Assembly: GCA_017476705.1 (NCBI GenBank)
Contig: JAFUZI010000078.1
Span: 1-43,309 of the forward strand
Direction of reading: 5' to 3'
Source: Bacilli bacterium
GTDB taxonomy: Bacteria; Bacillota_I; Bacilli_A; RF39; UBA660
DNA: 43,309 bases
The notes beneath the pieces were generated by a model, which worked only from the letters and a program-made list of their open reading frames with translations, was not told where the DNA came from and did not search any database. This document shows, in pieces, positions 1-7,908 of this stretch; the first letter of the stretch is position 1; every line of letters begins with the position of its first letter. Made by a program: the position numbers and the translations under genes.

Positions 1-539
1 TAAACAAATATTTTTCAAATGATAGCATTGATCTAGATATTGATGTTAGTGATGATACTGAAGAAATAAGTGATGATGATGTTGAGACAATAAAAGGTGC
101 AACCGATGATTGGATTGAGCAAAATATTGATAATAATACCTCATTAAATAGTGATATATTTGAAGAATCAACTGATAGTATAGAAAAACAAACATTAGAA
201 GAGGAAAAAACAAGTATAAATGATGATTTAAATGATACTATAAACGATAAAATAGAAGCTGAATTGATGACTAATGTCGATACATCAGCAATTGAAAAAG
301 AAATAGAAGAATCAACACTAGAAGATTTAAAATTAAATTTTGATTATGACAATATAAAAGTAAATAATGATATTAATGAAGAAAAACTTGAAGAGGGAAA
401 AAATGATTCTACAGAACAAATAAAAGTTGTTGAGGATACACAATATAAAAAATTATCTGGTGATGAATTAATAAACTTGCTTAATAAAACTGCTAATGGT
501 GAAGATTTCTTTAAAGAAGTAGAGGTAATTAATGATTAA
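1..539 (+). CDS. Acidic protein of unknown function, C-terminal part
   Basis: The reading frame is open from base 3 to the stop at 537-539, so the true start lies left of the window. About 178 residues are visible. They are extremely rich in Asp, Glu, Asn, Ile and Ser, with almost no hydrophobic stretch, which suggests a disordered acidic tail. The last 30 residues, around KKLSGDELINLLNK, look like a short helical segment. I recognise no family. The stop overlaps the start of ung by 8 bases, so the two are probably translationally coupled. An in-frame ATG at 264 exists but has no convincing ribosome site, and the open frame before it argues against it as the start. Confidence 0.7.
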   Translation, partial: NKYFSNDSIDLDIDVSDDTEEISDDDVETIKGATDDWIEQNIDNNTSLNSDIFEESTDSIEKQTLEEEKTSINDDLNDTINDKIEAELMTNVDTSAIEKEIEESTLEDLKLNFDYDNIKVNNDINEEKLEEGKNDSTEQIKVVEDTQYKKLSGDELINLLNKTANGEDFFKEVEVIND

Positions 540-1182
540 AAATGATTGGGATAATGTTTTAAAAGATGAATTTAATAAAGATTATTTTAAAAATTTAATG
601 AAATTTATTAATTCTGAATATAATAGTAAATCTATTTATCCTGAATATTCAAATATATTTAATGCATTAAAACATACTAGTTTTAACGATGTAAAAGTTG
701 TTATATTAGGACAAGATCCTTATCATGGTGAGGGTGAAGCTCATGGACTTTCTTTTTCAGTTCAAGAAGGAACTAAGATTCCTCCATCTTTAAAAAATAT
801 ATTTAAAGAATTAAAAACTGATTTAAATATTGAACGTAAAAAAACTGATTTAACAGACTGGGCAGATCAGGGAGTGTTATTATTAAATGCAATTTTAACT
901 GTTGAAAAAGATAAGCCTCTTTCTCACAAAGGTAAAGGTTGGGAAATATTTACAGATAAAATAATTGAACTTCTTGGCGAGAGAGAAAAACCAATAGTGT
1001 TTATTTTGTGGGGAAATTATGCTAGAAGTAAAAAAAATCTTATAAAAAATAAGAGTCACTTTATAATTGAAAGTGCTCATCCATCTCCTTTGTCAGCTAG
1101 CCGTGGTTTTTTTGATAGTAAGCCATTTTCTAGGACAAATGAGTTTTTAAAAGATAATGGGTCAAATATAATAAATTGGTAA
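532..1182 (+). CDS. ung: Uracil-DNA glycosylase, family 1
   Basis: Removes uracil from DNA to start base-excision repair. The 216-residue protein has the usual family length. GQDPYHGE at about residues 60-67 contains the catalytic Asp62 and the water-activating loop, and HPSPLS at about 183-188 is the DNA minor-groove loop with the conserved His. The start overlaps the end of the upstream acidic gene (ATTAATGATTAA), and a hairpin terminator follows within 5 bases. Confidence 0.96.
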   Translation: MIKNDWDNVLKDEFNKDYFKNLMKFINSEYNSKSIYPEYSNIFNALKHTSFNDVKVVILGQDPYHGEGEAHGLSFSVQEGTKIPPSLKNIFKELKTDLNIERKKTDLTDWADQGVLLLNAILTVEKDKPLSHKGKGWEIFTDKIIELLGEREKPIVFILWGNYARSKKNLIKNKSHFIIESAHPSPLSASRGFFDSKPFSRTNEFLKDNGSNIINW

Positions 1183-1185
1183 ATA

Positions 1186-1213
1186 AAAAGGTAGAATTAA
1201 TTACCTTTTTTTG
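1186..1213 (+). terminator. Rho-independent terminator after ung
   Basis: AAAAAGGTA pairs with TACCTTTTT around an 8-base AT-rich loop and runs into a T tract. It separates ung from tilS. Confidence 0.8.
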
Positions 1214-1248
1214 ATATACTTAATTATAGAGTATAAAGAGGTGAAAGT

Positions 1249-2577
1249 ATGAAAGATGCATACGATTTTTTGATGAAAGATGTTCAAATAAAATATGGAG
1301 ATACATTAGTTGCGGCAGTAAGTGGTGGGCCAGATTCTATGGCGCTTTTGCATATGCTTGCTAGAATAAAAAAAGCGATAGATATAGAAGTGGTATGCGC
1401 ACATGTAAATCATAATACAGGTCGTCCAGGTCAGTTGGAAGAACAACAATATGTTGAAAAGTTTTGTCGCAATAACAATATAATATTTGAAGGAATGATT
1501 ATCGAAGAATATGGTGACGATAATTTTGAAAATGAAGCAAGAACAAAGAGATACAATTATTTTGAACAAGTTGTAAAAGAGTATAATGCAAAATATTTGC
1601 TTACTGCACATCATGGTGATGATTTAATTGAAACAATTTTAATGAGACTTACTCGTGGCTCAACATTAAGAGGATATAGTGGTTTTTCAAAAATTGTTGA
1701 CAGAGGATTTTATAAAATACTTCGCCCATTTATAGAAATTACAAAACAAGAATTAATAGATTATAACAGAAAAAATAGAATTCACTATTTTATAGATGAA
1801 ACAAATTTGGAAGATATTCATACAAGAAATAGATTTAGAAAATATATAGTACCTGAACTAAAAAAAGAAGATTATAATGTTCATAAAAAATTTTATAAGT
1901 TTTCAACAATACTTCTTGAATATAATGATTATATTGATAAACAAGTAAAAGCTGTTATTCCTAAAGTTTATCCACAAAACGTACTTAATATTGAAGAATT
2001 TTTAAAACTAGAGCATGTAATTGCAATGAAGGTTATATACTATATATTGGAGCATATTTATCAAGATGATTTAATGTTAATTACTGATAATCATGCTGAG
2101 CTTATATATAATTTAATTATGTCTAAAAAGCCAAATGCATATATATATTTACCAAACAATTTAAAAGCTATAAGAAATTATAATATGCTGGAATTTGTAA
2201 ATGAACCTATAAATGATAAAGAATATGAAATAGAAGTAATTAATTATATTAATCTCCCTAATGGAAAAAATATAGAAGTATTAAATAAATCAGAACAAAC
2301 AGATAATTTTATATGTAGATTATCTAGTGATGATGTTAAATTTCCACTTCGAGTTAGAACAAGACAAGATGGCGATAGAATAAGTGTTAAAGGTATGCTT
2401 GGCAGTAAAAAAATAAATGATATTTTTATTGATAAAAAAATTTCGATTCAAGAGCGTAATATGTGGCCTGTTGTAGTTGATTCTAATAATACAATAGTTT
2501 GGTTACCCGGATTAAAAAAATCTAAATTTGATAAAACAAAATCAGAAAATTATGATATAATACTTAGGTACTATTAA
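1249..2577 (+). CDS. tilS: tRNA(Ile)-lysidine synthase
   Basis: Uses ATP and lysine to convert C34 of the CAU-anticodon tRNA-Ile to lysidine, so that it reads AUA. AUA is heavily used in this AT-rich genome. The PP-loop motif SGGPDS is at residues 25-30, an N-type ATP pyrophosphatase domain covers about 15-200, and a substrate-binding C-terminal domain follows, with RVRTRQDGDRI near residue 370. Its 442 residues match the family. ATG 1249 follows a clear AGAGGTG ribosome site. It lies 14 bases before ftsH; hpt, often found between these genes, is absent. Confidence 0.95.
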   Translation: MKDAYDFLMKDVQIKYGDTLVAAVSGGPDSMALLHMLARIKKAIDIEVVCAHVNHNTGRPGQLEEQQYVEKFCRNNNIIFEGMIIEEYGDDNFENEARTKRYNYFEQVVKEYNAKYLLTAHHGDDLIETILMRLTRGSTLRGYSGFSKIVDRGFYKILRPFIEITKQELIDYNRKNRIHYFIDETNLEDIHTRNRFRKYIVPELKKEDYNVHKKFYKFSTILLEYNDYIDKQVKAVIPKVYPQNVLNIEEFLKLEHVIAMKVIYYILEHIYQDDLMLITDNHAELIYNLIMSKKPNAYIYLPNNLKAIRNYNMLEFVNEPINDKEYEIEVINYINLPNGKNIEVLNKSEQTDNFICRLSSDDVKFPLRVRTRQDGDRISVKGMLGSKKINDIFIDKKISIQERNMWPVVVDSNNTIVWLPGLKKSKFDKTKSENYDIILRYY

Positions 2578-2591
2578 GAAAGGAGATTATT

Positions 2592-4571
2592 ATGAAGAAA
2601 AATCAAGCAAGAAAGACTATATTCTCATATGTATCTTTAGGTATATTTATATGTGCTGTCTTATTTTTTATGAATTTGACAGGTGTTAAAGTTAATAAAC
2701 TTAACTATAACGAATTTTATAAACAACTTGATAAAGTCACTGAACTATCACTTACTCCAAGTAGTGGTGGTGGTGTATATGAAATAACTGGTAAATTAAA
2801 GGGATATGAAAAGAATGAATCTTTTTATCTAAAAGCTCCTTTATCTGAAGAAGTTATTTCAGATATATTAGATTCTTCTAAAGAAAACAACTTTAAGGTA
2901 ACTACTAATTCAGATCCAGCATCAAGTACAATCTTTTTATTCTTGATGAATGTACTTCCAATTGCTCTTATAATAGGATTTAGTATTTATTTCCTATCTA
3001 AGCAAATGGGTAGTGCTAATAAATCAATGGATTTTGGAAAAAGTAGAGCTCGTTTAAGTGAAGATACTAAAAAAGTTACATTTAAAGAAGTTGCTGGATT
3101 AGATGAAGAAAAAGAAGAAGTGCAAGAATTAATTGACTTCTTAAAAAATCCAAAGAAATTTACAGCTATGGGAGCTAGAATTCCAAAAGGTGTTTTATTA
3201 CAAGGTCCTCCAGGAACTGGTAAAACATTACTTGCACGTGCTGTTGCAGGTGAGGCAAATGTACCATTTTACTTTATAAGTGGTTCTGACTTTGTTGAAT
3301 TATTTGTAGGTGTTGGTGCATCAAGAGTAAGAGATATGTTTAAACAAGCAAAACATAATGCCCCTTGTTTAATATTTATAGATGAGATTGACGCTGTAGG
3401 TAGACAACGTGGTGCAGGCCTTGGTGGAGGTCACGATGAACGTGAACAAACACTTAACCAATTATTAACTGAAATGGATGGATTTGGCGCAAATGAAGGT
3501 ATAATTATTATTGCTGCAACAAATAGACCAGATGTACTTGATCCAGCACTTTTAAGACCAGGTCGATTTGATAGACAAATTACAGTTAATTTGCCTGATA
3601 AAAAAGGTAGAGAGGATATATTAAACGTACATGCTAAAGGTAAAATATTTAGCAAAAGCGTTAATTTATCTAATATAGCAAAAAGAACAATTGGATTTAG
3701 TGGCGCTGATTTAGAGAATTTACTAAATGAAGCAGCACTTCTTGCAGTTAGACGTGGTAAAAAAATGATTACTATGGCTGAGATTGACGAAGCTCATGAT
3801 AGAGTGTTAATGGGTCCAGCTAAAGTATCTCATAAATATACAGAAAAAGAAAAAAGAACCGTTGCGTATCATGAGGCTGGACATGCTGTTGTAGGTCTTA
3901 AATTAGAAGGCGCTAATGATGTTCAAAAAATAACAATTGTTCCACGTGGACAAGCTGGTGGATATAACTTAATGCTTCCAAGAGAAGAAACATATCTATC
4001 AACTAAAACTGAACTTTTAGAATCAATTAGTGGGCTTTTAGGTGGACGTGTTGCTGAAGAAATAGAATTTGACGAGATAACTACTGGAGCTCATAATGAT
4101 TTTGAAAAAGCAACAAAAATTGCCCGTGCTATGGTAACTGAGTATGGTATGAGTGATTTAGGACCTGTTCAATTTGAACAACAAGAAGGTAGTGTATTCT
4201 TAGGAAGAGACTACAATAAATCAAGAAATTTCTCTAGTCAAGTAGCATTTGAAATAGATCAAGAACAAAGAAAAATCATTAATGAATGTTATGAAAAAAC
4301 TAAAAAAATCATATCTGAAAATAGAGATTTGTTAAAACTAATAGCTGAAGCATTACTTGAAAAAGAAACAATCACTAAAGAAGAAATTGATTACTTGGTT
4401 GAACATGGAACATTACCTGAAGAAGATAAAGAAGTAGATGTATCAGATTTTGAAGAATTAAGTATTAATGACTTAGATATTAAAGAGCTAAGAGAATTTG
4501 CTTTAGAAAAAGGTATTGAAAATGCTAATGAACTTGATAAAGAAGAATTAATTAAATTACTAAGTGAATAA
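2592..4571 (+). CDS. ftsH: ATP-dependent zinc metalloprotease FtsH with C-terminal extension
   Basis: Membrane-anchored AAA+ protease that degrades misfolded membrane proteins and short-lived regulators. Two membrane helices (about residues 10-30 and 112-136) flank an extracytoplasmic domain. Walker A is GPPGTGKT at 205-212, Walker B is IFIDEIDAVG near 261-270, and the zinc site HEAGH is at 427-431. After the normal end of the protease domain (about residue 605) there is an acidic linker and roughly 40 residues (DIKELREFALEKGI and onward) that resemble a SAP-like Rho-N helical module, which is not typical of FtsH. Ribosome site AAAGGAG precedes ATG 2592. Confidence 0.96.
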   Translation: MKKNQARKTIFSYVSLGIFICAVLFFMNLTGVKVNKLNYNEFYKQLDKVTELSLTPSSGGGVYEITGKLKGYEKNESFYLKAPLSEEVISDILDSSKENNFKVTTNSDPASSTIFLFLMNVLPIALIIGFSIYFLSKQMGSANKSMDFGKSRARLSEDTKKVTFKEVAGLDEEKEEVQELIDFLKNPKKFTAMGARIPKGVLLQGPPGTGKTLLARAVAGEANVPFYFISGSDFVELFVGVGASRVRDMFKQAKHNAPCLIFIDEIDAVGRQRGAGLGGGHDEREQTLNQLLTEMDGFGANEGIIIIAATNRPDVLDPALLRPGRFDRQITVNLPDKKGREDILNVHAKGKIFSKSVNLSNIAKRTIGFSGADLENLLNEAALLAVRRGKKMITMAEIDEAHDRVLMGPAKVSHKYTEKEKRTVAYHEAGHAVVGLKLEGANDVQKITIVPRGQAGGYNLMLPREETYLSTKTELLESISGLLGGRVAEEIEFDEITTGAHNDFEKATKIARAMVTEYGMSDLGPVQFEQQEGSVFLGRDYNKSRNFSSQVAFEIDQEQRKIINECYEKTKKIISENRDLLKLIAEALLEKETITKEEIDYLVEHGTLPEEDKEVDVSDFEELSINDLDIKELREFALEKGIENANELDKEELIKLLSE

Positions 4572-4573
4572 AA

Positions 4574-4602
4574 AAACGATTTCTAATTTGAAATCGTTTT
4601 TT
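4574..4602 (+). terminator. Rho-independent terminator after ftsH
   Basis: ACGATTTC pairs with GAAATCGT around a 6-base loop, followed by a T tract. It starts immediately after the ftsH stop. Confidence 0.85.
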
Positions 4603-4616
4603 CTTTAAAATAATTC

Positions 4617-4686
4617 TCAGTGAAATAAATCGCTGGGAGTGTAGTGTAAAAATAAGGAGCACCAATATAAAAAATAGTTTACACTC
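4617..4686. other. Hairpins in the convergent ftsH / coat-gene gap
   Basis: The gap between the ends of ftsH (plus) and the 80-residue gene (minus) has no ORF. CTC-AGTGA pairs with TCGCT-GGGAG with a bulge (about 4617-4639), and AGTGTAAA at 4643-4650 pairs with TTTACACT at 4678-4685. It could be the 3' end of the minus-strand transcript or a small RNA; no known RNA family is recognised. Confidence 0.3.
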
Positions 4687-4721
4687 AATTACATTATATA
4701 TTTTAAAAAGTTGATTTTTTA

Positions 4722-4964
4722 TTAATTATTTTTTATTTTTTGTAAAGTTTGACTGATTGCACTAGCATCAACATTATTAGTTTGATACCATCCTTCTTTA
4801 GACATTTCTTTATATGTTTCTTTTTGCATATCAAGAATGCTGTTTAGCGAATTTTTAAGTAAATCTTTAACATCATTATTTGAAGATTCTAAAGTTCCAT
4901 GAACATATACTTCAACTGTGCTTTTTAAAACAAGTAAATAATTTTCAAATGCAAGCTTATTCAT
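4722..4964 (-). CDS. Coat-F-domain-like small spore coat protein
   Basis: An 80-residue, mostly helical protein. The core, YLLVLKSTVEVYVHGTLESS followed after a gap by KETYKEMSKEGWY and a conserved-looking tail, has the pattern of the Coat F domain: two helices ending in an invariant-looking GWY. Such proteins occur in spore coats and forespores of Bacilli and Clostridia. The start overlaps the end of the upstream minus-strand gene by 8 bases, and its GGAGG ribosome site lies inside that gene, so translation is probably coupled. Assignment rests on pattern recognition only. Confidence 0.65.
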   Translation of the reverse strand: MNKLAFENYLLVLKSTVEVYVHGTLESSNNDVKDLLKNSLNSILDMQKETYKEMSKEGWYQTNNVDASAISQTLQKIKNN

Positions 4965-5148
4965 TAGTCTTTGCCTCCAATAGGTTAATTAATTTAGATT
5001 TAATGTCTTCATGTTTTTTTAAATCATTTTCTAGAATATTAATTAAACCATCGTCATCCATAGAATTAATAGAATTTTCAATAATTTCTATAATACTTGT
5101 CTCATGGCCTATAGCATCTTCTACATAAAGTAATTCTTTTTGTGTCAT
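4957..5148 (-). CDS. Small helical protein paired with the coat-F-like gene
   Basis: 63 residues, predicted as two amphipathic helices, with a His/Glu pair early (YVEDAIGHETSI) and charged repeats later. It precedes the coat-F-like gene in one transcription unit. It may correspond to the N-terminal half of longer CotF-type proteins, giving a split two-gene version; this is inference. A GGGAGGAA ribosome site precedes the ATG. It is divergent from parA, leaving a 137-base promoter gap. Confidence 0.55.
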   Translation of the reverse strand: MTQKELLYVEDAIGHETSIIEIIENSINSMDDDGLINILENDLKKHEDIKSKLINLLEAKTNE

Positions 5149-5285
5149 ATTATTCCTCCCTTTATTAATATGGCATTTTTACAAGATTTTAAACAATAAA
5201 GAAATAATATAAAAAATATAATAGCAATATTTCCTACTTTGTGATAAAATGTTATATAGATATTTATTATGAAAATGGTGATTTT

Positions 5286-6071
5286 ATGGGAAAAATTATA
5301 GCACTTGTAAATCAAAAGGGAGGTGTAGGTAAAACTACATCTAGTATTAACTTAGCTGCTTCACTTGGATATTTAGGTAAAAAAGTATTATTAGTTGACT
5401 TAGATCCTCAAGGTAATTCTACAACAGGAGTTGGCATAAATAAGACAAATTACACAGCAAGTATGTATGAACTTTTGAAAGATGAAGCCGAGCTTAATGA
5501 TGTAATAATTAAAACTAAATTTAAAAATTTATACATTATTCCAGCAACAATTAACTTGGCAGGAATTGATTTTGAATTGAGTGAAATGCAATCAGGAGAC
5601 AAATCATTTTCAAAGGGTAAACAGTTAAAAAAACATCTTGATGAGGTAAGAGATACTTTTGATTACATTATTATCGATTGCCCACCTTCACTTGGGATAT
5701 TAACTACTAATGCACTTACTGCATCTGATTCAGTCATAATTCCAGTACAATGTGAATTTTTCGCACTAGAAGGTATTATGCAACTTTTAAATACAATCAT
5801 GATGGCTCAAAGAACACTAAATCCAACATTAGATATTGAAGGGGTACTTTTAACAATGTTAGATGGTCGTACTAATTTAGGATTGGAAGTAGTAGAAGAA
5901 ATAAAAAGTTATTTTAAGGAAAGAGTATATGATACAATTATTCCACGACTTGTAAGACTATCTGAAGCACCAAGTCATGGTAAACCAATAATTGCATATG
6001 ACTCACAAAATAGGGGATCAGAAGCGTATCTGAATTTGGCTAAAGAGGTGATTGAAAGAAATGGAAAGTAG
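5286..6071 (+). CDS. parA: Chromosome partitioning ATPase ParA/Soj
   Basis: Deviant Walker-type ATPase that binds DNA non-specifically and works with ParB in origin segregation. The signature KGGVGKTT is at residues 11-18, and IIDCPPSLG near 120 is the Walker B region. ATG 5286, after a GGTGA ribosome site, gives 261 residues, as expected for Soj; an upstream in-frame ATG at 5241 would add an unconserved leader and is rejected. It overlaps parB by 11 bases. Confidence 0.96.
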   Translation: MGKIIALVNQKGGVGKTTSSINLAASLGYLGKKVLLVDLDPQGNSTTGVGINKTNYTASMYELLKDEAELNDVIIKTKFKNLYIIPATINLAGIDFELSEMQSGDKSFSKGKQLKKHLDEVRDTFDYIIIDCPPSLGILTTNALTASDSVIIPVQCEFFALEGIMQLLNTIMMAQRTLNPTLDIEGVLLTMLDGRTNLGLEVVEEIKSYFKERVYDTIIPRLVRLSEAPSHGKPIIAYDSQNRGSEAYLNLAKEVIERNGK

Positions 6072-6939
6072 AAAAAGAGCCTTAGGTAGAGGACTAGAAG
6101 AATTATTTAATAATGAAAATTTAAATTTGGATAATTTTGAAGAAACTATATATGAAGTAACACCTAAAGATGAAATAAAAGATATTAAAATAGATGAATT
6201 AAGAGTAAATCCATATCAACCAAGAAAAATATTTGATGAAGATGCACTTAAAGAACTAGCATCATCAATAAAAGAACATGGCGTTTTTCAACCAATAATT
6301 GTTAAAAAAAGTATTAAAGGTTATGAAATTGTTGCCGGTGAACGTAGATTTAGAGCATCTAAGCTTGCTGGATTAGATAAAATTCCTGCAATTATTAGAG
6401 ATTTCACTGATGAAGAAATGATGGAAATAGCGCTTCTTGAAAATCTTCAAAGAGAAAATTTAAATGCAATAGAAGAAGCAGAAGCATATAAAGCTTTAAT
6501 CGAAAAATTAAATCTAACTCAAGAAGAACTTTCTAAGAGAGTTGGAAAAAGTAGAAGTCATATCACAAATATTCTTGGCCTTTTAAGACTTCCTGAAAAT
6601 GTTCAAGAAATGGTCAATACTAATAAACTAAGTATGGCACATGCAAGAATACTTAGTAAGTTAGATAATGTAGATTTAATAAATTCTTTGGCAAAAAAAG
6701 TTGATGATGAAAAAATAAGTGTTCATGAGTTAGAAGAATTAACAAAAACAGATGAAATTGTTAAGAAAAATAAAATAATTAGAAAACCAAAATCTAATGA
6801 ATACAAGTATGTTGAAGACTTAATGAGAGATAAATTGGATACAAAGGTTAAAATTAGTGATAAGAAAATAGAAATATCATATGTTAATAATGCGGATTTA
6901 AATAGAATTCTAGAAATATTAGATATAAAAGGTGATTAA
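6061..6939 (+). CDS. parB: Chromosome partitioning CTPase/DNA-binding protein ParB
   Basis: Binds parS sites, spreads as a CTP-dependent clamp and recruits SMC. The N-terminal KRALGRGLEELF is the ParA-interacting region. The ParB/Srx fold follows with NPYQPRK and GERRFRASK (the CTP-binding box), then a helix-turn-helix near LTQEELSKRVGKSRSHITN. ATG 6061 follows GAGGTG and gives 292 residues. The gene lies inside the end of parA, so the pair is coupled. Confidence 0.96.
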   Translation: MESRKRALGRGLEELFNNENLNLDNFEETIYEVTPKDEIKDIKIDELRVNPYQPRKIFDEDALKELASSIKEHGVFQPIIVKKSIKGYEIVAGERRFRASKLAGLDKIPAIIRDFTDEEMMEIALLENLQRENLNAIEEAEAYKALIEKLNLTQEELSKRVGKSRSHITNILGLLRLPENVQEMVNTNKLSMAHARILSKLDNVDLINSLAKKVDDEKISVHELEELTKTDEIVKKNKIIRKPKSNEYKYVEDLMRDKLDTKVKISDKKIEISYVNNADLNRILEILDIKGD

Positions 6940-6940
6940 T

Positions 6941-7735
6941 TTGCTAGATGTTTTATTAGAAACTAAACTTATGCATTCTCTTGCAGTTGTAGTTGGCTTT
7001 ACTTTTATATATGTGACAGTCAACTATATAACAAAAAGAATGTTTAAGATTGAATCAAAAAAATTGATGCCTAAAAAAAATAAAACAGTAATTAGTTTAA
7101 TAAATAATATTACTAAATACTTTTTAATTGTTTTGGGCATTATAACAATACTATCAATTAATGGTTTTAATACTAGTAGTTTGATAGCATCCTTGGGAGT
7201 TGCTTCTGCTGTAGTTGCTTTAGCTTTTCAAGACACTTTAAAAGATTTATTTGCTGGAATATTTATTGTTGTTGAAAATCAATATAATATTGGTGATACA
7301 GTTAAAATAAATAATTTTAAAGGAGAAGTAATATCAGTTGGACTTAGAACTACAAAGTTAAAAGCATATACTGGAGAGTATTGCTTTATTTCAAACAGAA
7401 CTATAGATAGTGTGGTAAACTATAGTATGAGTAAATCATTAGCTATTGTGAATGTAGATGTTGCGTATGAAGAGAATCTCGATAAAGTAAATAATGTTTT
7501 AGAAAAATTATTTGCTAGGCTTGAAAAAGAAATATCTGATATAAAGGGGCCTATTACAATTGATGGGGTTGATAATCTAGGCGATTCTGGTGTAACTATT
7601 AGAATAACAGCTTTAACGCATCCTTTAAAAAATTTTGAAGTTGAAAGAAAATTAAGAAAAGAAATAAAATGTGAATTTGATAAAGCTGGAATTACTATTC
7701 CATATAATCAGGTGGTGATTCATAATGGATTATAA
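6941..7735 (+). CDS. MscS-family small-conductance mechanosensitive channel
   Basis: A membrane channel that opens under osmotic downshock. Three N-terminal hydrophobic segments are followed by the pore-lining helix pattern SLGVASAVVALAFQ and then the beta-domain sequence IGDTVKINNFKGEV, both typical of MscS. TTG 6941 is chosen because AAAGGTGA sits at a suitable distance; GTG 6932 overlaps that site and ATG 6971 is a later alternative. It follows parB directly, a gene order found in many Bacillota. The end overlaps the DUF951 gene by 11 bases. Confidence 0.9.
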   Translation: MLDVLLETKLMHSLAVVVGFTFIYVTVNYITKRMFKIESKKLMPKKNKTVISLINNITKYFLIVLGIITILSINGFNTSSLIASLGVASAVVALAFQDTLKDLFAGIFIVVENQYNIGDTVKINNFKGEVISVGLRTTKLKAYTGEYCFISNRTIDSVVNYSMSKSLAIVNVDVAYEENLDKVNNVLEKLFARLEKEISDIKGPITIDGVDNLGDSGVTIRITALTHPLKNFEVERKLRKEIKCEFDKAGITIPYNQVVIHNGL

Positions 7736-7901
7736 ATTAAATGATATAGTTATTATGAAAAAATCTCACCCATGCGGAACAAATAATTGGCAAATTATAA
7801 GAGTAGGTGCTGATATTAAAATTAAGTGCCTAAATTGTGGTAGAAGTATAATGATGCCAAGAATAGAATTTAATAAAAAAATAAAAAAAATAGTTAAGTA
7901 G
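7725..7901 (+). CDS. DUF951 family zinc-ribbon-like protein
   Basis: A 58-residue protein. It begins with a YKLNDIVIMKKSHPCG stretch and has a CLNCGR knuckle, which together with the earlier Cys suggests metal binding. The pattern KKxHPCG...W...R.G.D.K.KC..CG is that of DUF951, a family usually encoded between parB and ychF in Bacillota, as here. Function is unknown. GGTGGTGAT precedes ATG 7725 inside the channel gene. Confidence 0.88.
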   Translation: MDYKLNDIVIMKKSHPCGTNNWQIIRVGADIKIKCLNCGRSIMMPRIEFNKKIKKIVK

Positions 7902-7908
7902 GTGGCTT

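Noticed and set aside
3938..3953. parS-like palindrome TGTTCCACGTGGACAA near parAB
   Set aside because: It has about three mismatches to the parS consensus and encodes the conserved Val-Pro-Arg-Gly of FtsH, which explains the CCACGTGGA core.
4603..4721. Riboswitch or tRNA-like element after ftsH
   Set aside because: The hairpins are short, lie between two convergent gene ends and match no known riboswitch layout, so only a generic structured feature is listed.
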